From positions 3,787,288 to 3,851,287 of the forward strand of contig CP065018.1 in assembly GCA_016700415.1 (NCBI GenBank): a stretch of DNA of 64,000 bases, written 5' to 3'. This DNA is from Flavobacteriales bacterium (GTDB lineage Bacteria > Bacteroidota > Bacteroidia > Flavobacteriales_F > PHOS-HE28). The stretch's first letter is position 1. Each line of letters opens with the position of its first letter. Below are positions 8,880-17,642 of this stretch, piece by piece. Under the pieces are notes generated by a model. It made no database searches. It saw only the letters and a list, made by a program, of their open reading frames with translations, and was not told the DNA's origin. The translations under genes were made by a program, and so were the position numbers.

Positions 8880-9431
8880 TCACTTCGGAGCCAACCGGCC
8901 GAACACCACCGAATCAGAGAATGCGCCTTCCCAGAAGATGTTCTCCTTGAAGTAGGCCTCGCGTGTAAAGCCGTTCTTCTCCAACACGCGCATCGAAGCA
9001 ACGTTTCCCGCTTGGGTCCAAGCCTCCAAGCTGTGCAGGCCGAGAACGCCGAAGGCATGGTCCGCCACGGTAGCGATGGCCTCGCTCATCAGACCTTGGC
9101 CCCAGTGATCGCGGGCGAGCATATAGCCTATCTCGCCGCGATGGTGCTCCGGGTCAATGCGCCACGGACCGATCACGCCGATGCAGGCATCGTTCTCTTT
9201 CAACGTAATGGCCCACTGTGCGCAGGTGTTGGCGCGCTGGCCGTCCTGAACGCGTGTGACGAAAGCCTTCGCATCATCGATGGTAACGGCCCGTGGCCGA
9301 TGGACGAAGCGCATCACCTCGGGGTCGCTGCGCATCGCGAAGAACTCGGGCGCATCGCTCATGCGGACCTCGCGAAGTACAAGTCGCGCGGTGGTGAGGG
9401 TGGGAAGGGGAGTGAGGTCGAGGGCGAGCAT
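8880..9431 (-). CDS. GNAT acetyltransferase, RimJ/RimL type (paralog 3)
   Basis: The 183-residue product has the family core: TTARLVLREVRMSDAPEF, ARDHWGQGLMSEAIATVADH and SMRVLEKNGFTREAYFKEN. It is clearly a paralog of the genes at 1214 and 2981. An in-frame start 15 nt upstream (9446) is possible, but MLALDLTPLPTLTTARL aligns with its paralogs. A CACCTTTG box lies at 9444-9451 on the minus strand. The substrate is unknown. Confidence 0.85.
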   Translation of the reverse strand: MLALDLTPLPTLTTARLVLREVRMSDAPEFFAMRSDPEVMRFVHRPRAVTIDDAKAFVTRVQDGQRANTCAQWAITLKENDACIGVIGPWRIDPEHHRGEIGYMLARDHWGQGLMSEAIATVADHAFGVLGLHSLEAWTQAGNVASMRVLEKNGFTREAYFKENIFWEGAFSDSVVFGRLAPK

Positions 9432-9491
9432 GAACAGACTTCGCAAAGGTGGGACTGCTTCGTAGTCAGATCACAGATCCGCGCCAGCCGC

Positions 9492-9863
9492 TCATCGCGC
9501 CGTGATCTTCTTCTTCCGAGGCTTAGCGGAAAGCCGACGCAATGCTTCCTGTTGCGCTGCATCGCGAATGAAACCACGAAGTGAAAGGTCTTCATCCACT
9601 GCTTCCCAATGGATGCCGATGCCGCCGCCGATCAAGCGCCATTTCTTCAACTGCGTATCGGTCGCCTTCTTCAATCGCTCAAAATCCGAGATGTGCGCTT
9701 GGAGCACATCACCGCTGTTGAGCACTAGCACGAGTAGATCAAGTTCCTTATAGGGATGCACGTCTTCAATGCGCAGTCCTTCCCGCAAGATCATCGCTTC
9801 GATCGGGTCGATCCCGATGCCTTGCTTAACCGAAGTGGCGTTCCCACGCTTGGAGGAGCTCAT
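9492..9863 (-). CDS. DUF2442 family protein
   Basis: The product matches the DUF2442 pattern, with the signature HISDFERLKKATDTQLKKW followed by GGGIGIHW and DEDLSLRGF. The family is small, usually paired with DUF4160, and often listed with toxin-antitoxin-like or mobile modules; its biochemical role is not established. It has a lysine-rich tail. The ATG at 9863 overlaps the DUF4160 gene by 38 bp; a later ATG at 9794 would leave a short gap, and the start is uncertain. The two genes form one unit behind the E1 dehydrogenase. Confidence 0.75.
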   Translation of the reverse strand: MSSSKRGNATSVKQGIGIDPIEAMILREGLRIEDVHPYKELDLLVLVLNSGDVLQAHISDFERLKKATDTQLKKWRLIGGGIGIHWEAVDEDLSLRGFIRDAAQQEALRRLSAKPRKKKITAR

Positions 9864-10068
9864 GCTGATGCTTTTTGACAAGACGTTCGATCTTCCGTTC
9901 CTCACCGGCCTTGTAGCCGTTCGAATATACCATGCGTGGCTCAGGTGTCAGCCACCACTTTGCCGTTCCGTTGCCTTTCTCCACGTGGATGTGCGGCGGT
10001 TCCCCATTCTCCTTGCTGAAGAAGAAGAAACGAAAACCGTCAATGTTTCGGATGGCGCGAGGACTCAT
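9826..10068 (-). CDS. DUF4160 family protein
   Basis: The product of about 80 residues contains the DUF4160 hallmark FFFFSKENGEPPHIHVEKG near the N-terminus. The ATG at 10068 matches the usual family start. A GTG at 10077 would overlap the E1 stop by 4 bp (GTGA), which would mean coupling to the dehydrogenase gene. It is always expected next to a DUF2442 partner, as here. No function is proposed. Confidence 0.8.
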   Translation of the reverse strand: MSPRAIRNIDGFRFFFFSKENGEPPHIHVEKGNGTAKWWLTPEPRMVYSNGYKAGEERKIERLVKKHQHELLQAWERHFG

Positions 10069-10073
10069 TGTGA

Positions 10074-12479
10074 TCACGCCATCCTTCCCGGTTCCGCCTC
10101 CCGCACCATCTCCACAACCTTCTCCACCACATCCTCCAAGCTCGGCTTGCTGAAGTAATCCCCATCCGTTCCATAGGCGGGACGATGGGCCTTAGCAGTG
10201 AGCGTCGTAGGAGCGCAGTCCAACCAGCGGTAGCCGTTCTGCACTTGCAGCACTTGTTGCAGGATGTACGCACTGGCACCACCGGGCACGTCCTCGTCCA
10301 CCACCAAGAGGCGGCTGGTCTTCTTCAGGCTTTCCACGACGCGGTGCTCGCGGTCGAAGGGGAGGAGGGTGCGCACGTCGATCATCTCCACGCTGATGCC
10401 GAGTTCCGCCAAGCGGTCGGCGGCGTGCATGCAGATGTTGAAGGTGCTGCCGTAACTCACCAAGGTCACGTCGCTGCCTTCGCGCACCACTTCGGGGATG
10501 CCGATGGGCACGGTGAATTCACCCAGGTTCGCGGGCATCTTCTCCTTGCTGCGGTAGCCGTTGAGGCATTCGATCACCAGCGCGGGATCATCGCTTTGGA
10601 TGAGCGTATTGTACATGCCGGCGGCCTGCTGCATGTTGCGCGGTACGCAGACCACGATGCCGCGGAGGCTGTTGACGATCATGCCCATGGGGCTGCCGCT
10701 GTGCCACACGCCTTCCAGCCGGTGTCCCCGGGTGCGTACGATCAACGGGGCTTTCTGGCCGCCTTTGGTGCGCCATTGCACGGTGGCGAGGTCGTCGCTC
10801 ATCACTTGCAGGCAGTAGAGCAGGTAGTCCAGGTATTGGATCTCCGCCACGGGGCGCAGGCCGCGCAGCGCCATGCCGATGCCTTGCCCGAGGATGCTGT
10901 TCTCGCGGATGCCGACGTCGCTGACGCGCAGTTCGCCGAAGCGGGCCTGCATGCCTTCCATCCCTTGGTTCACGTCGCCGATCTTGCCGGTGTCCTCGCC
11001 GAAGGTGAGCAGCAGCGGCTCCTTCTCGAAGAGCGCCGCGAAGTTGTCGCGGATGATGATGCGGCCGTCCACCTCCTCTTCCTCGCCGTATTCCACAGGT
11101 ACTTCGGGGATGTTCAGGCAGCTCTTCGCGCTTTGGCTGTACAAGTAGCTGCTGTAGCGGTCGGCGTTGGCGGCGTTGGCGTTCCCGATCCACGCACGCA
11201 GTTCTTCGGCATCGGTCCCTGCGGTTTCCGCGGCCACCAAGGCGCGGCGCGCGGTGCTCATGATGTCCTTGCGGCCGGGGTCCAGCGCGGTGCGCAGTTC
11301 CTCCGCGAGGGCTTCGGCACCGTCCATGCGCAATGCGCCCACCAGTGCGATCACCTCTTTTCCTTCAGCCTGGATCGGCGAGAGGTAGGCCGCCCATGCG
11401 GATTTCTGCGCGGCTTTCACCTCGGCCTTGGCCCCGGTCTGGATGGCATCGAGCTCTTCCACCGTGGCGATGGGCATTCCACCGGGCTTGAAGGCAAGGA
11501 TCCATTCGCGGAAGCGCACATTGCAATCGGCGCTCTTGTACCACTCCAGCAGTTCCTTGCTCTTGTAGCGTTCGTGGCTGCCGCTGGTGCTGTGGCCTTG
11601 GGGCTGTGTCACCTCTTCCACATGGATCAGGCAGGGCACATGCTCGTTGCGGCAAAGGGCGATGGCCTGCTCGTAGGTTTTGTTCAGTGCGGCGTAGTCC
11701 CAGCCTTTCACCTTGTGAATGCGGATGCCGTTGGTGTTCTCCTGCTTCTCAAAACCTTGGAACAGCTTGCTGATGCTGCCTTTGGTGGTCTGGTGGTCCT
11801 TGCTCACGCTGATGCCCCATCCATCGTCCCAAACGTTCATCGCCATGGGCACCTGGAGCACGCCGGCGGCGTTCATGCTTTCCCAGAAGGGGCCTTCGCT
11901 GGTGCTGGCGTCGCCGATGGTGCCGAAGGCCACTTCGTTCCCTTTGTCACTGAAGTGCGTGTAGCCGTGGAGGGCCTTGTTCTGGCGGAACATCTTACTG
12001 GCCAGTGCAAGGCCGAGCAGGCGCGGCATCTGCCCGCCGGTGGGGGAGATGTCCGGGCTTGAGTTGTATTGCTCGGCGAGGTTCTTCCACTCGCCGTTGG
12101 CATCAAGGCTGCGCGTGGCGAAATGGCCGTTCATCTGGCGTCCGGCGCTGGCAGGTTCCGCGTTGACGTCGGCATGTGCGTAGAGCTGCGCGAACCATTG
12201 TTGCACGGTCAGCTCGCCGATGGCGAACATGAAGGTCTGGTCGCGGTAATATCCGCTGCGCCAATCGCCGGGGCGGAATTGCTTGGCCATGCACACCTGC
12301 GCCAGTTCCTTTCCGTCGCCGAAGATGCCGAACTTGGCTTTCCCTGTGAGCACTTCCTTGCGGCCGAGCAGGCTGACCTCTCGGCTGAGCGAGACAAGTT
12401 TGAAGTCGCGGAGGATCTCTTCCCTCAGTTCGTTCAAGGTGATCGATCCTTCCGCTGTGGATGTATCGGTAGTGGGCAT
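10074..12479 (-). CDS. Fused alpha/beta E1 component of a 2-oxoacid dehydrogenase (probably branched-chain)
   Basis: The 801-residue product joins the thiamine-diphosphate E1 alpha and beta subunits in one chain, a layout common in Bacteroidota. In the alpha half (about 1-420), a GDASTSEGPFWESMNAAG segment followed by MNVWDDGWGIS fits the cofactor-binding motif. In the beta half (about 460-801), LTFGEDTGKIGDVNQGM, QYLDYLLYCLQVMSDDLA, RTRGHRLEGVWHSGS and the transketolase C-terminal domain (VTLVSYGS, ALDCAP-like end) are clear. It decarboxylates 2-oxoacids, most likely branched-chain 2-oxoisovalerate, and passes the acyl group to an E2 not found here. The start at 12479 was preferred because the 74 residues upstream have no family likeness. 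A TACCTTCG box lies 22 nt upstream. Confidence 0.88.
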   Translation of the reverse strand: MPTTDTSTAEGSITLNELREEILRDFKLVSLSREVSLLGRKEVLTGKAKFGIFGDGKELAQVCMAKQFRPGDWRSGYYRDQTFMFAIGELTVQQWFAQLYAHADVNAEPASAGRQMNGHFATRSLDANGEWKNLAEQYNSSPDISPTGGQMPRLLGLALASKMFRQNKALHGYTHFSDKGNEVAFGTIGDASTSEGPFWESMNAAGVLQVPMAMNVWDDGWGISVSKDHQTTKGSISKLFQGFEKQENTNGIRIHKVKGWDYAALNKTYEQAIALCRNEHVPCLIHVEEVTQPQGHSTSGSHERYKSKELLEWYKSADCNVRFREWILAFKPGGMPIATVEELDAIQTGAKAEVKAAQKSAWAAYLSPIQAEGKEVIALVGALRMDGAEALAEELRTALDPGRKDIMSTARRALVAAETAGTDAEELRAWIGNANAANADRYSSYLYSQSAKSCLNIPEVPVEYGEEEEVDGRIIIRDNFAALFEKEPLLLTFGEDTGKIGDVNQGMEGMQARFGELRVSDVGIRENSILGQGIGMALRGLRPVAEIQYLDYLLYCLQVMSDDLATVQWRTKGGQKAPLIVRTRGHRLEGVWHSGSPMGMIVNSLRGIVVCVPRNMQQAAGMYNTLIQSDDPALVIECLNGYRSKEKMPANLGEFTVPIGIPEVVREGSDVTLVSYGSTFNICMHAADRLAELGISVEMIDVRTLLPFDREHRVVESLKKTSRLLVVDEDVPGGASAYILQQVLQVQNGYRWLDCAPTTLTAKAHRPAYGTDGDYFSKPSLEDVVEKVVEMVREAEPGRMA

Positions 12480-12501
12480 GGTGATAAAAATACGTTCGTT
12501 G

Positions 12502-12509
12502 CGAAGGTA
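12502..12509 (-). promoter_or_regulatory. -7-like box for the E1 dehydrogenase gene
   Basis: TACCTTCG on the minus strand, 22 nt before the ATG at 12479, one mismatch from TAnnTTTG. The spacing leaves a conventional short leader. Confidence 0.35.
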
Positions 12510-12618
12510 GCGCGTGGGCAGGATCATAGCCGGTACGCCCACGCATTTCCGTATGGTGCAGGCATGCCCAAGACGTATAAAGGGCCATGACCTGTGCGGT
12601 CCGAGCTCCTTGAATGAG

Positions 12619-12645
12619 AAAGGGGGGCCGTTGCTGGCCCCCTTT
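12619..12645. terminator. Hairpin terminator between E1 and the sorting-domain ORF
   Basis: AAA and six G then CC pair with GG, five C and TTT across a six-base loop. Read on the minus strand, the stem ends in a T-containing run, so it could stop transcription of the ORF at 12667-13023. It works on either strand. Confidence 0.6.
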
Positions 12646-12666
12646 CCGGTGTCGTTGTCAAAATGC

Positions 12667-13023
12667 TCAGTCTGCCCGCACCAATGGCTTTTGTGCCACA
12701 TGGTCCGCAGTGGTCACTCGAAGGATATACAGGCTGGCGGGCAGCTCGGCCCCCAGCTCAAGCCGGACCGTATTGCCGCCCTCAAGCATCAGGTCGCGCT
12801 GCACGAGGATGCGTCCGTCCACGGAGAGCACTTCCACGCGGGCCTTCCCGGAGATGCCTTTCAAGGCGACGTTCACCGCGTCGCGGAACGGATCGGGGTA
12901 GACCTCCAGCAGGTCGTTCGCAGCGGTCAGTTCATCGATGCCGACAGGGCTGGCCTCACCTTTCGTTGCGTTCACGCAGTAGCGGTCCGTATCGGAGTTG
13001 GCCTGTTCGAGCACGCCGTTCAT
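12667..13023 (-). pseudogene. Orphan T9SS C-terminal sorting domain (gene remnant)
   Basis: The 118-residue reading from MNGVLEQANSD has no signal peptide and no passenger domain. Its last 75 residues are a complete type IX secretion sorting tail: VYPDPFRDAVNVALKGI, VEVLSVDGRILVQRDL, then LPASLYILRVTTADHVAQKPLVRAD. Such domains are normally at the end of long exported proteins. The upstream sequence runs into the divergent cytochrome c gene, so this looks like the 3' end of a deleted secreted-protein gene. A small cytosolic protein is less likely. Confidence 0.6.
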
Positions 13024-13103
13024 CTGTTTCTTTGCCGGGCGGGGAATTTCAGAGAACTTCGCCCCGTGGGAATAACCCCGGAACTTTAGATCCAACATCA
13101 GCC

Positions 13104-13589
13104 ATGCACACCTCGTTTTCACTCCGTCGATCCTTCCTGCCGTTGAGCATTGCCTTGCTGGTAGCCGCTTGCAGCAGCGATACGCCCAAAGCGGCGGCCC
13201 CGTCCGATACGCCCGGAGCAGCGGCACCAGTGGAGGAAAAAGCACCTGAAGCATCATCCTTTCCGGCAGGCTTCATTACTGCACAGGACATCACCTTGGA
13301 CAAGGACATTGACCAAGGCATGGTCGCCGAGGCTAAGAAGATCTTCGATGCCAAGTGCCATGTGTGCCACGGCCTTACGGAGGAGAAGGTGGTGGGGCCC
13401 GGTTGGAAGGGCGTGATCAACGAGCGCAAGCCCGAGTGGATCATGAACATGATGCTTCACACGCAGTGGATGGTGGAGAATGATCCCGATGCACAGGCAT
13501 TGGTGGAAGAGACCAAGACCGTGATGCCGGACCAAGAGCTCACGAAGGACCAAGCCCGCGCCATGCTGGAGCTGATCCGCTCCCTCTGA
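13104..13589 (+). CDS. Lipoprotein c-type cytochrome (nos-associated, copy 1)
   Basis: The 161-residue product has a lipoprotein signal (LLVAACSS), an alanine/proline-rich tether and one class I cytochrome c domain with the haem motif CHVCH and a distal Met in MPDQEL. It is a paralog of the cytochrome at 15062; the two share VGPGW-GV, RKPEWIMNM and the C-terminal A-LE-RSL. Both probably sit on the periplasmic face and pass electrons to nitrous oxide reductase. The gene is separated from the rest of the nos unit by a convergent terminator and a minus-strand membrane gene, so it is expressed on its own. Confidence 0.85.
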   Translation: MHTSFSLRRSFLPLSIALLVAACSSDTPKAAAPSDTPGAAAPVEEKAPEASSFPAGFITAQDITLDKDIDQGMVAEAKKIFDAKCHVCHGLTEEKVVGPGWKGVINERKPEWIMNMMLHTQWMVENDPDAQALVEETKTVMPDQELTKDQARAMLELIRSL

Positions 13590-13610
13590 GCACAGCGTTG
13601 CCAACATCTT

Positions 13611-13640
13611 GAAAGGCCGGCCTGAAGGGGTCGGCCTTTC
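13611..13640. terminator. Bidirectional hairpin terminator between convergent genes
   Basis: A 12-bp stem (GAAAGGCCGGCC against GGTCGGCCTTTC, one G-T pair) with a 6-base loop lies between the cytochrome stop at 13589 and the membrane-protein stop at 13692. It is followed on the plus strand by TCGTGCTCTTT. Confidence 0.7.
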
Positions 13641-13691
13641 TCGTGCTCTTTCAGGGCCTCCGCTACGGGACGCCGAGGGAGCGATCTGCCG

Positions 13692-14936
13692 CTAGGCCGC
13701 TGAAGGAGCAATTCGCTGCCCCACGCGGACGACCTCCTTCCGGCGTTCGTAGATCGCATGCACCAGCAGCGTGATGATCCCGGTGGGGAGGAACATGGAT
13801 ACGCCGAAGAGGATCCAGTAGTAGCCGGGGATCATGCCCCAGCCCGCCCAGAAGAGAAGGCCTTGGAGAAAGAGAACGCCTTCCGTCAGGATCATGCCCG
13901 TGGTAAAGAGGGAGAGGCCGGAGCGAGCCACCCAAGAGGTGCTTACGAACCAGCCGCGCACCAAGGCCATGGCAAAGAGCATCATGCTGATGGCGCCCAG
14001 GGTGTTTAGGTGGATGAAACCCATTGTGAAATTGCGCACGGTGAAGGCCATGATGGCCACATGCGGGATGGCCACGGCCGCCTGCATCACCACCTTCAGG
14101 CCCATGCCTATGAGCGAGTAGGTGACGCAGCGCCATGCCCACAGCGGCGCCTTGTCATGGAGCATCCTTTGGACCTTGAGAATGGCCTTCATCGTGCGCC
14201 AACCGGCCCAGAGCTGCAGCACCACGCCAATGGAGTTGACCGCATATACAGTCCAGTGGTGTTCGCTCCATGCGATGGCCAATGCGAAGGTGAGCACAAC
14301 GGAGATCAGCCAGAGGCGGATCGTGAAGCGGTCCAGCACATGTCTTGCGCCGTGCGTCTCGGCCCAACGGCTCCACAGCGCCAAGGCACCGAACCAGAAC
14401 CAGCCGTTGAGCTGGAAGTGCAGGTAGAACTGGATGGACCAGTAGTACAATTCCGTGCCGAACCCGCCGCCGGAGACGATCGGCCCCATGGCCCAGATCC
14501 CAATGGTGGAGATGAACATCAAGATCACCGCCATGCGCGTGAGGAGGCGGCTGCCGTTCGCCCGCCAGGTGCGCGTGGCCTTCCATACCTGTACGCTGAG
14601 CCAATAACCGGCCAACATATGCAATACGGACACGGTGATGGTGAATGCGCCGTAGCTCTGCACCGGGAAGCCCAAGAGCATGCCCACCACGGCGATCTGG
14701 GCCGCGGCAAGCAGGATGTTGCTGCGCCTCGACGGACCATGTTCCGTTTCATCCTGCAACAAGAACACGACCATGGCGATAAAGGCCCAGCCCAGCATGG
14801 CCACGTGGGAGTGCGCGTTCAGCAGGGGCTTGAAGCGGATGAAGGGGATCTCCCAGATATAGATGGCCCGTAGCACGCAGCCGATGAGGGCGGCGATGCC
14901 GAAGTTGAGCAGGGCGATGTTGAACCAGCGGCGCAT
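13692..14936 (-). CDS. Polytopic membrane protein of the nos region, haem-copper-oxidase-like
   Basis: The 414-residue product has about 11-12 predicted membrane helices. Histidines lie in helices in a pattern (LLNAHSHVAMLGWAF, QFYLHFQLNGWFWFGALAL, SEHHWTVYAVN, FIHLNTLG) that recalls small subunit I-like or NnrS-like haem membrane proteins, though no exact family was recognised. It is divergent from the second cytochrome c and nosZ and shares their 125-bp promoter region, including a TGA-N6-TCA palindrome. A role in quinol oxidation, haem sensing or NO handling is inference from this context. Confidence 0.6.
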   Translation of the reverse strand: MRRWFNIALLNFGIAALIGCVLRAIYIWEIPFIRFKPLLNAHSHVAMLGWAFIAMVVFLLQDETEHGPSRRSNILLAAAQIAVVGMLLGFPVQSYGAFTITVSVLHMLAGYWLSVQVWKATRTWRANGSRLLTRMAVILMFISTIGIWAMGPIVSGGGFGTELYYWSIQFYLHFQLNGWFWFGALALWSRWAETHGARHVLDRFTIRLWLISVVLTFALAIAWSEHHWTVYAVNSIGVVLQLWAGWRTMKAILKVQRMLHDKAPLWAWRCVTYSLIGMGLKVVMQAAVAIPHVAIMAFTVRNFTMGFIHLNTLGAISMMLFAMALVRGWFVSTSWVARSGLSLFTTGMILTEGVLFLQGLLFWAGWGMIPGYYWILFGVSMFLPTGIITLLVHAIYERRKEVVRVGQRIAPSAA

Positions 14937-14974
14937 GGGGCGCGAAGATCCGCATAAACAGGGAATAGTTGGGC

Positions 14975-14988
14975 ATGATGAAACTCAT
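14975..14988. promoter_or_regulatory. CRP/FNR-like palindrome in the nos divergent promoter
   Basis: ATGA-TGAAAC-TCAT has the TGA-N6-TCA spacing of the CRP/FNR superfamily and the same half-site as the stronger palindrome at 47012-47029. It sits between the membrane-protein gene and the cytochrome/nosZ genes, where an anaerobic or NO-responsive regulator would act on both directions. Confidence 0.4.
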
Positions 14989-15061
14989 TCAAGGGCTTGA
15001 CAAGCATCAGCTCTATCTTCGCCGCGCTAACGACCTTTGAACCCGAAAACACCTCGACCTA

Positions 15062-15556
15062 ATGGTAACTGACAAGAAGCTCACACTGAACACCCTCAAA
15101 GCGCTGACCTTGGTCGGTTTGACCACATTCGCGATGGCCTGTGGCGGTGGGGAAAGTACCCCTGCCACCACGACCGTGTCTTCTGCAGCGGCAGAAAATT
15201 CTGAAGCCGCAGCAGCGGTTGCGGGTCTCATCACCGCCGATGATGTGAACCTCGGTCCCATTGACCAAGGCATGGTGGCGAAGGGTAAGGAGCTGTATGA
15301 CCTGAAATGTCAGGCCTGCCACAGCTTGGGCACCAACCGCGTGGTCGGTCCCGGGTGGCAGGGCGTGGCGGACCAGCGCAAGCCGGAGTGGATCATGAAC
15401 ATGATCGTCCACACCGATGCCATGCTGGAGAACGATGCTGAAGCACAGGCCATGCTGGAGGAATGCCTGGTGCGCATGCCGAACCAGAACCTGAGCAAGG
15501 ATGATGCCCGCAATGTGCTTGAGTTCATGCGTTCCTTGGAAAAAAAACCGGCCTAA
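15062..15556 (+). CDS. Lipoprotein c-type cytochrome directly upstream of nosZ
   Basis: The 164-residue product has a lipoprotein signal (LTTFAMACGGG), a serine/alanine tether and one cytochrome c domain with CQACH and distal Met in MPNQNL. Clade II nos loci commonly place such a cytochrome before nosZ, where it is the likely electron donor to the CuA centre. The stop is 32 bp before the nosZ start, so the pair is co-transcribed. It is the paralog of the gene at 13104. Confidence 0.88.
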   Translation: MVTDKKLTLNTLKALTLVGLTTFAMACGGGESTPATTTVSSAAAENSEAAAAVAGLITADDVNLGPIDQGMVAKGKELYDLKCQACHSLGTNRVVGPGWQGVADQRKPEWIMNMIVHTDAMLENDAEAQAMLEECLVRMPNQNLSKDDARNVLEFMRSLEKKPA

Positions 15557-15588
15557 GTGCCATCTTTTGAACAACCAACCAACCTGAA

Positions 15589-17577
15589 ATGAGAAGGACC
15601 TCGTTGATCACCTCGATACCCTTGGTATTGGCCGCCGCGATCGCCCTGCCACTGGCCCAAGGCTGTAAACCGGCGAACACCAAGAGCGCCGTGACCGGCG
15701 ATGCCGCATCGAAAGTTTTCGTACCACCGGGACAGTACGATGAATTCTACAACTTCGTCAGCGGGGGCTTCAGCGGGCAGATGTCCGTTTACGGCCTTCC
15801 CTCGGGCCGGTTGTTCCGTGTGATCCCCGTTTTCTCGGTCGATCCCCAGACGGGCTGGGGTTACAGCGAGGAGACCAAGCCCATGCTGATGACCACGCAC
15901 GGTTTCATCCCATGGGACGACAGCCACCACGTAGAGTCGTCCATGAGCGACGGCGTGCAGAACGGTAAGTTCATGTTCATCAACGGCAACAACACGCCGC
16001 GTATCGCGATGGTCGACCTGAGGACCTTCAGGACCTCCAGCATCATCGAGATCCCCAACAGCGCAGGCAACCACAGCTCGCCGTTCAGCACACCGAACAG
16101 CGAATACATCGTGGCCGGAACCCGCTTCAGTATTCCCATGGGAACCGATGAGCAGCGCGACGTTCCCATCGAAACGTACAAGGAGAACTTCAAGAGCACG
16201 GTCTCTTTCATCAAGCCTGACACTTCCAACGGCAGCATGGAGATCGCCTTCCAGATCAAGACCCCCGCGATCGACTTCGACCTGAGCCACTCCGGTAAGG
16301 GCCCCAGCGACGGCTGGTTCTTCTTCAGCTGCTACAACACCGAGAAGGCCCACGAGCTTTTGGAGGTGAACGCCAGCCAGAACGACAAGGACTTCATCAT
16401 GGCCGTGAACTGGAAGAAAGCCGAGCAATACGTGAAGGAGGGCAAAGGCAAGAAGGTGCCCGGCAAGTATTACAACAACCACTACGACGAGAGCACCCAC
16501 ATGGGGACCTCGAAGATCGGCACCGAAGTGCTGCAACTGGACCCGAAAGAGCTCACGGACCTGATCTACTTCATGCCCTGCCCCAAGAGCCCGCACGGTT
16601 GCGATGTGGACCCCACCGGCGAATTCATCGTGGGCAGTGGCAAGCTCGCCGCAACGCTCCCGGTATTCTCCTTCGCGAAGATGCAGAAAGCCATCGCCGA
16701 CAAGGACTACGAGGGTGAGTACGACGGCGTGCCCGTGCTGAAGTATGAAAGCGTGCTGCAGGGCGAAGTGAAGAAGCCCGGTCTGGGCCCCTTGCACACG
16801 GAGTTCGACGACAAGGGCTTCGCCTACAGCTCCATGTTCGTGAGCAGCGAGATCGTAAAGTGGAACGTGAAGACCTTGGAAGTGGTGGACCGCGTGCCCA
16901 CGTACTACTCCATCGGCCACCTTTGCGTCCCGGGCGGCGACAGCAAAAAGCCTTGGGGCAAATACGTGATCGCCTACAACAAGATCACCAAGGACCGCTA
17001 CCTGCCCACCGGCCCCGAACTCGCGCAATCCGCCCAGTTATACAGCATCGACGGACCCAAGATGGAACTGCTGTTGGACTACCCCTCCATCGGTGAGCCG
17101 CACTACGCACAGGCCATCCCGGCCGACCTGGTGAGGCCCAACTCCCTGAAGTTCTTCAAGATCGAGGAGAACAAGCACCCGTACGTGACCAAGGGTGAAA
17201 AGGAAGCCCGCGTGGTGCGCGACGGCAACAAGGTGCACGTGTACATGACCTGCATCCGATCGCACTTCGCACCGGACAACATCGAAGGGGTGAAGATGGG
17301 AGACGAGGTGTACTTCCACGTCACCAACCTGGAGCAGGACTGGGACGTACCGCACGGCTTCGCGGTGAAGGGCGCACAGACGGCCGAGTTGTTGATCATG
17401 CCGGGTGAGACGCAGACCTTGAAGTGGACACCCACGAGCGTTGGCGTGCAACCCTTCTACTGCACGGACTTCTGCAGTGCGCTCCACCAGGAGATGCAAG
17501 GTTACATCCGGATCTCCCCAGCAGGAAGCACCGTACCGTTGAGCGCCAACACCAAGAGCGTGGACGCGGGCCTTTGA
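15589..17577 (+). CDS. nosZ: Nitrous oxide reductase, clade II (Sec/lipoprotein type)
   Basis: NosZ reduces N2O to N2 in the periplasm. The 662-residue product begins with a Sec-type leader ending in a lipobox-like LAQGC and lacks a twin-arginine motif, as expected for clade II. The N-terminal seven-bladed propeller holds the CuZ ligands, including D110-D111-S112-H113-H114 (WDDSHHVESS) and HGCDVDPTGE further on. The C-terminal cupredoxin domain has the CuA ligands C625, C629, H633 and M636 (CTDFCSALHQEMQGY). All key ligands seen are intact. It is followed by a long hairpin and then nos accessory genes. Confidence 0.97.
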   Translation: MRRTSLITSIPLVLAAAIALPLAQGCKPANTKSAVTGDAASKVFVPPGQYDEFYNFVSGGFSGQMSVYGLPSGRLFRVIPVFSVDPQTGWGYSEETKPMLMTTHGFIPWDDSHHVESSMSDGVQNGKFMFINGNNTPRIAMVDLRTFRTSSIIEIPNSAGNHSSPFSTPNSEYIVAGTRFSIPMGTDEQRDVPIETYKENFKSTVSFIKPDTSNGSMEIAFQIKTPAIDFDLSHSGKGPSDGWFFFSCYNTEKAHELLEVNASQNDKDFIMAVNWKKAEQYVKEGKGKKVPGKYYNNHYDESTHMGTSKIGTEVLQLDPKELTDLIYFMPCPKSPHGCDVDPTGEFIVGSGKLAATLPVFSFAKMQKAIADKDYEGEYDGVPVLKYESVLQGEVKKPGLGPLHTEFDDKGFAYSSMFVSSEIVKWNVKTLEVVDRVPTYYSIGHLCVPGGDSKKPWGKYVIAYNKITKDRYLPTGPELAQSAQLYSIDGPKMELLLDYPSIGEPHYAQAIPADLVRPNSLKFFKIEENKHPYVTKGEKEARVVRDGNKVHVYMTCIRSHFAPDNIEGVKMGDEVYFHVTNLEQDWDVPHGFAVKGAQTAELLIMPGETQTLKWTPTSVGVQPFYCTDFCSALHQEMQGYIRISPAGSTVPLSANTKSVDAGL

Positions 17578-17600
17578 GCCGGGACAAGAATGAACGCAAT

Positions 17601-17642
17601 GCGCCCGGCCCCGCGATCCAAAGGATGCGGAAGGCCGGGCGC
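17601..17642 (+). terminator. Long hairpin after nosZ
   Basis: A 10-bp GC-only stem (GCGCCCGGCC/GGCCGGGCGC) encloses a second stem (CCGCGATCC/GGATGCGG) and is followed by GCTGTTT. It may partly terminate or stabilise the nosZ transcript, separating high nosZ expression from the assembly genes downstream. Confidence 0.6.

Noticed and set aside
10185..12062. Long open frame (625 codons) on the plus strand opposite the E1 dehydrogenase
   Set aside because: It mirrors a strongly conserved gene on the other strand, has His/Val/Ala-rich composition typical of antisense frames in GC-rich DNA and no family motifs.
15553..17028. Open frame opposite nosZ
   Set aside because: No recognisable domain and biased composition; nosZ on the plus strand is complete.
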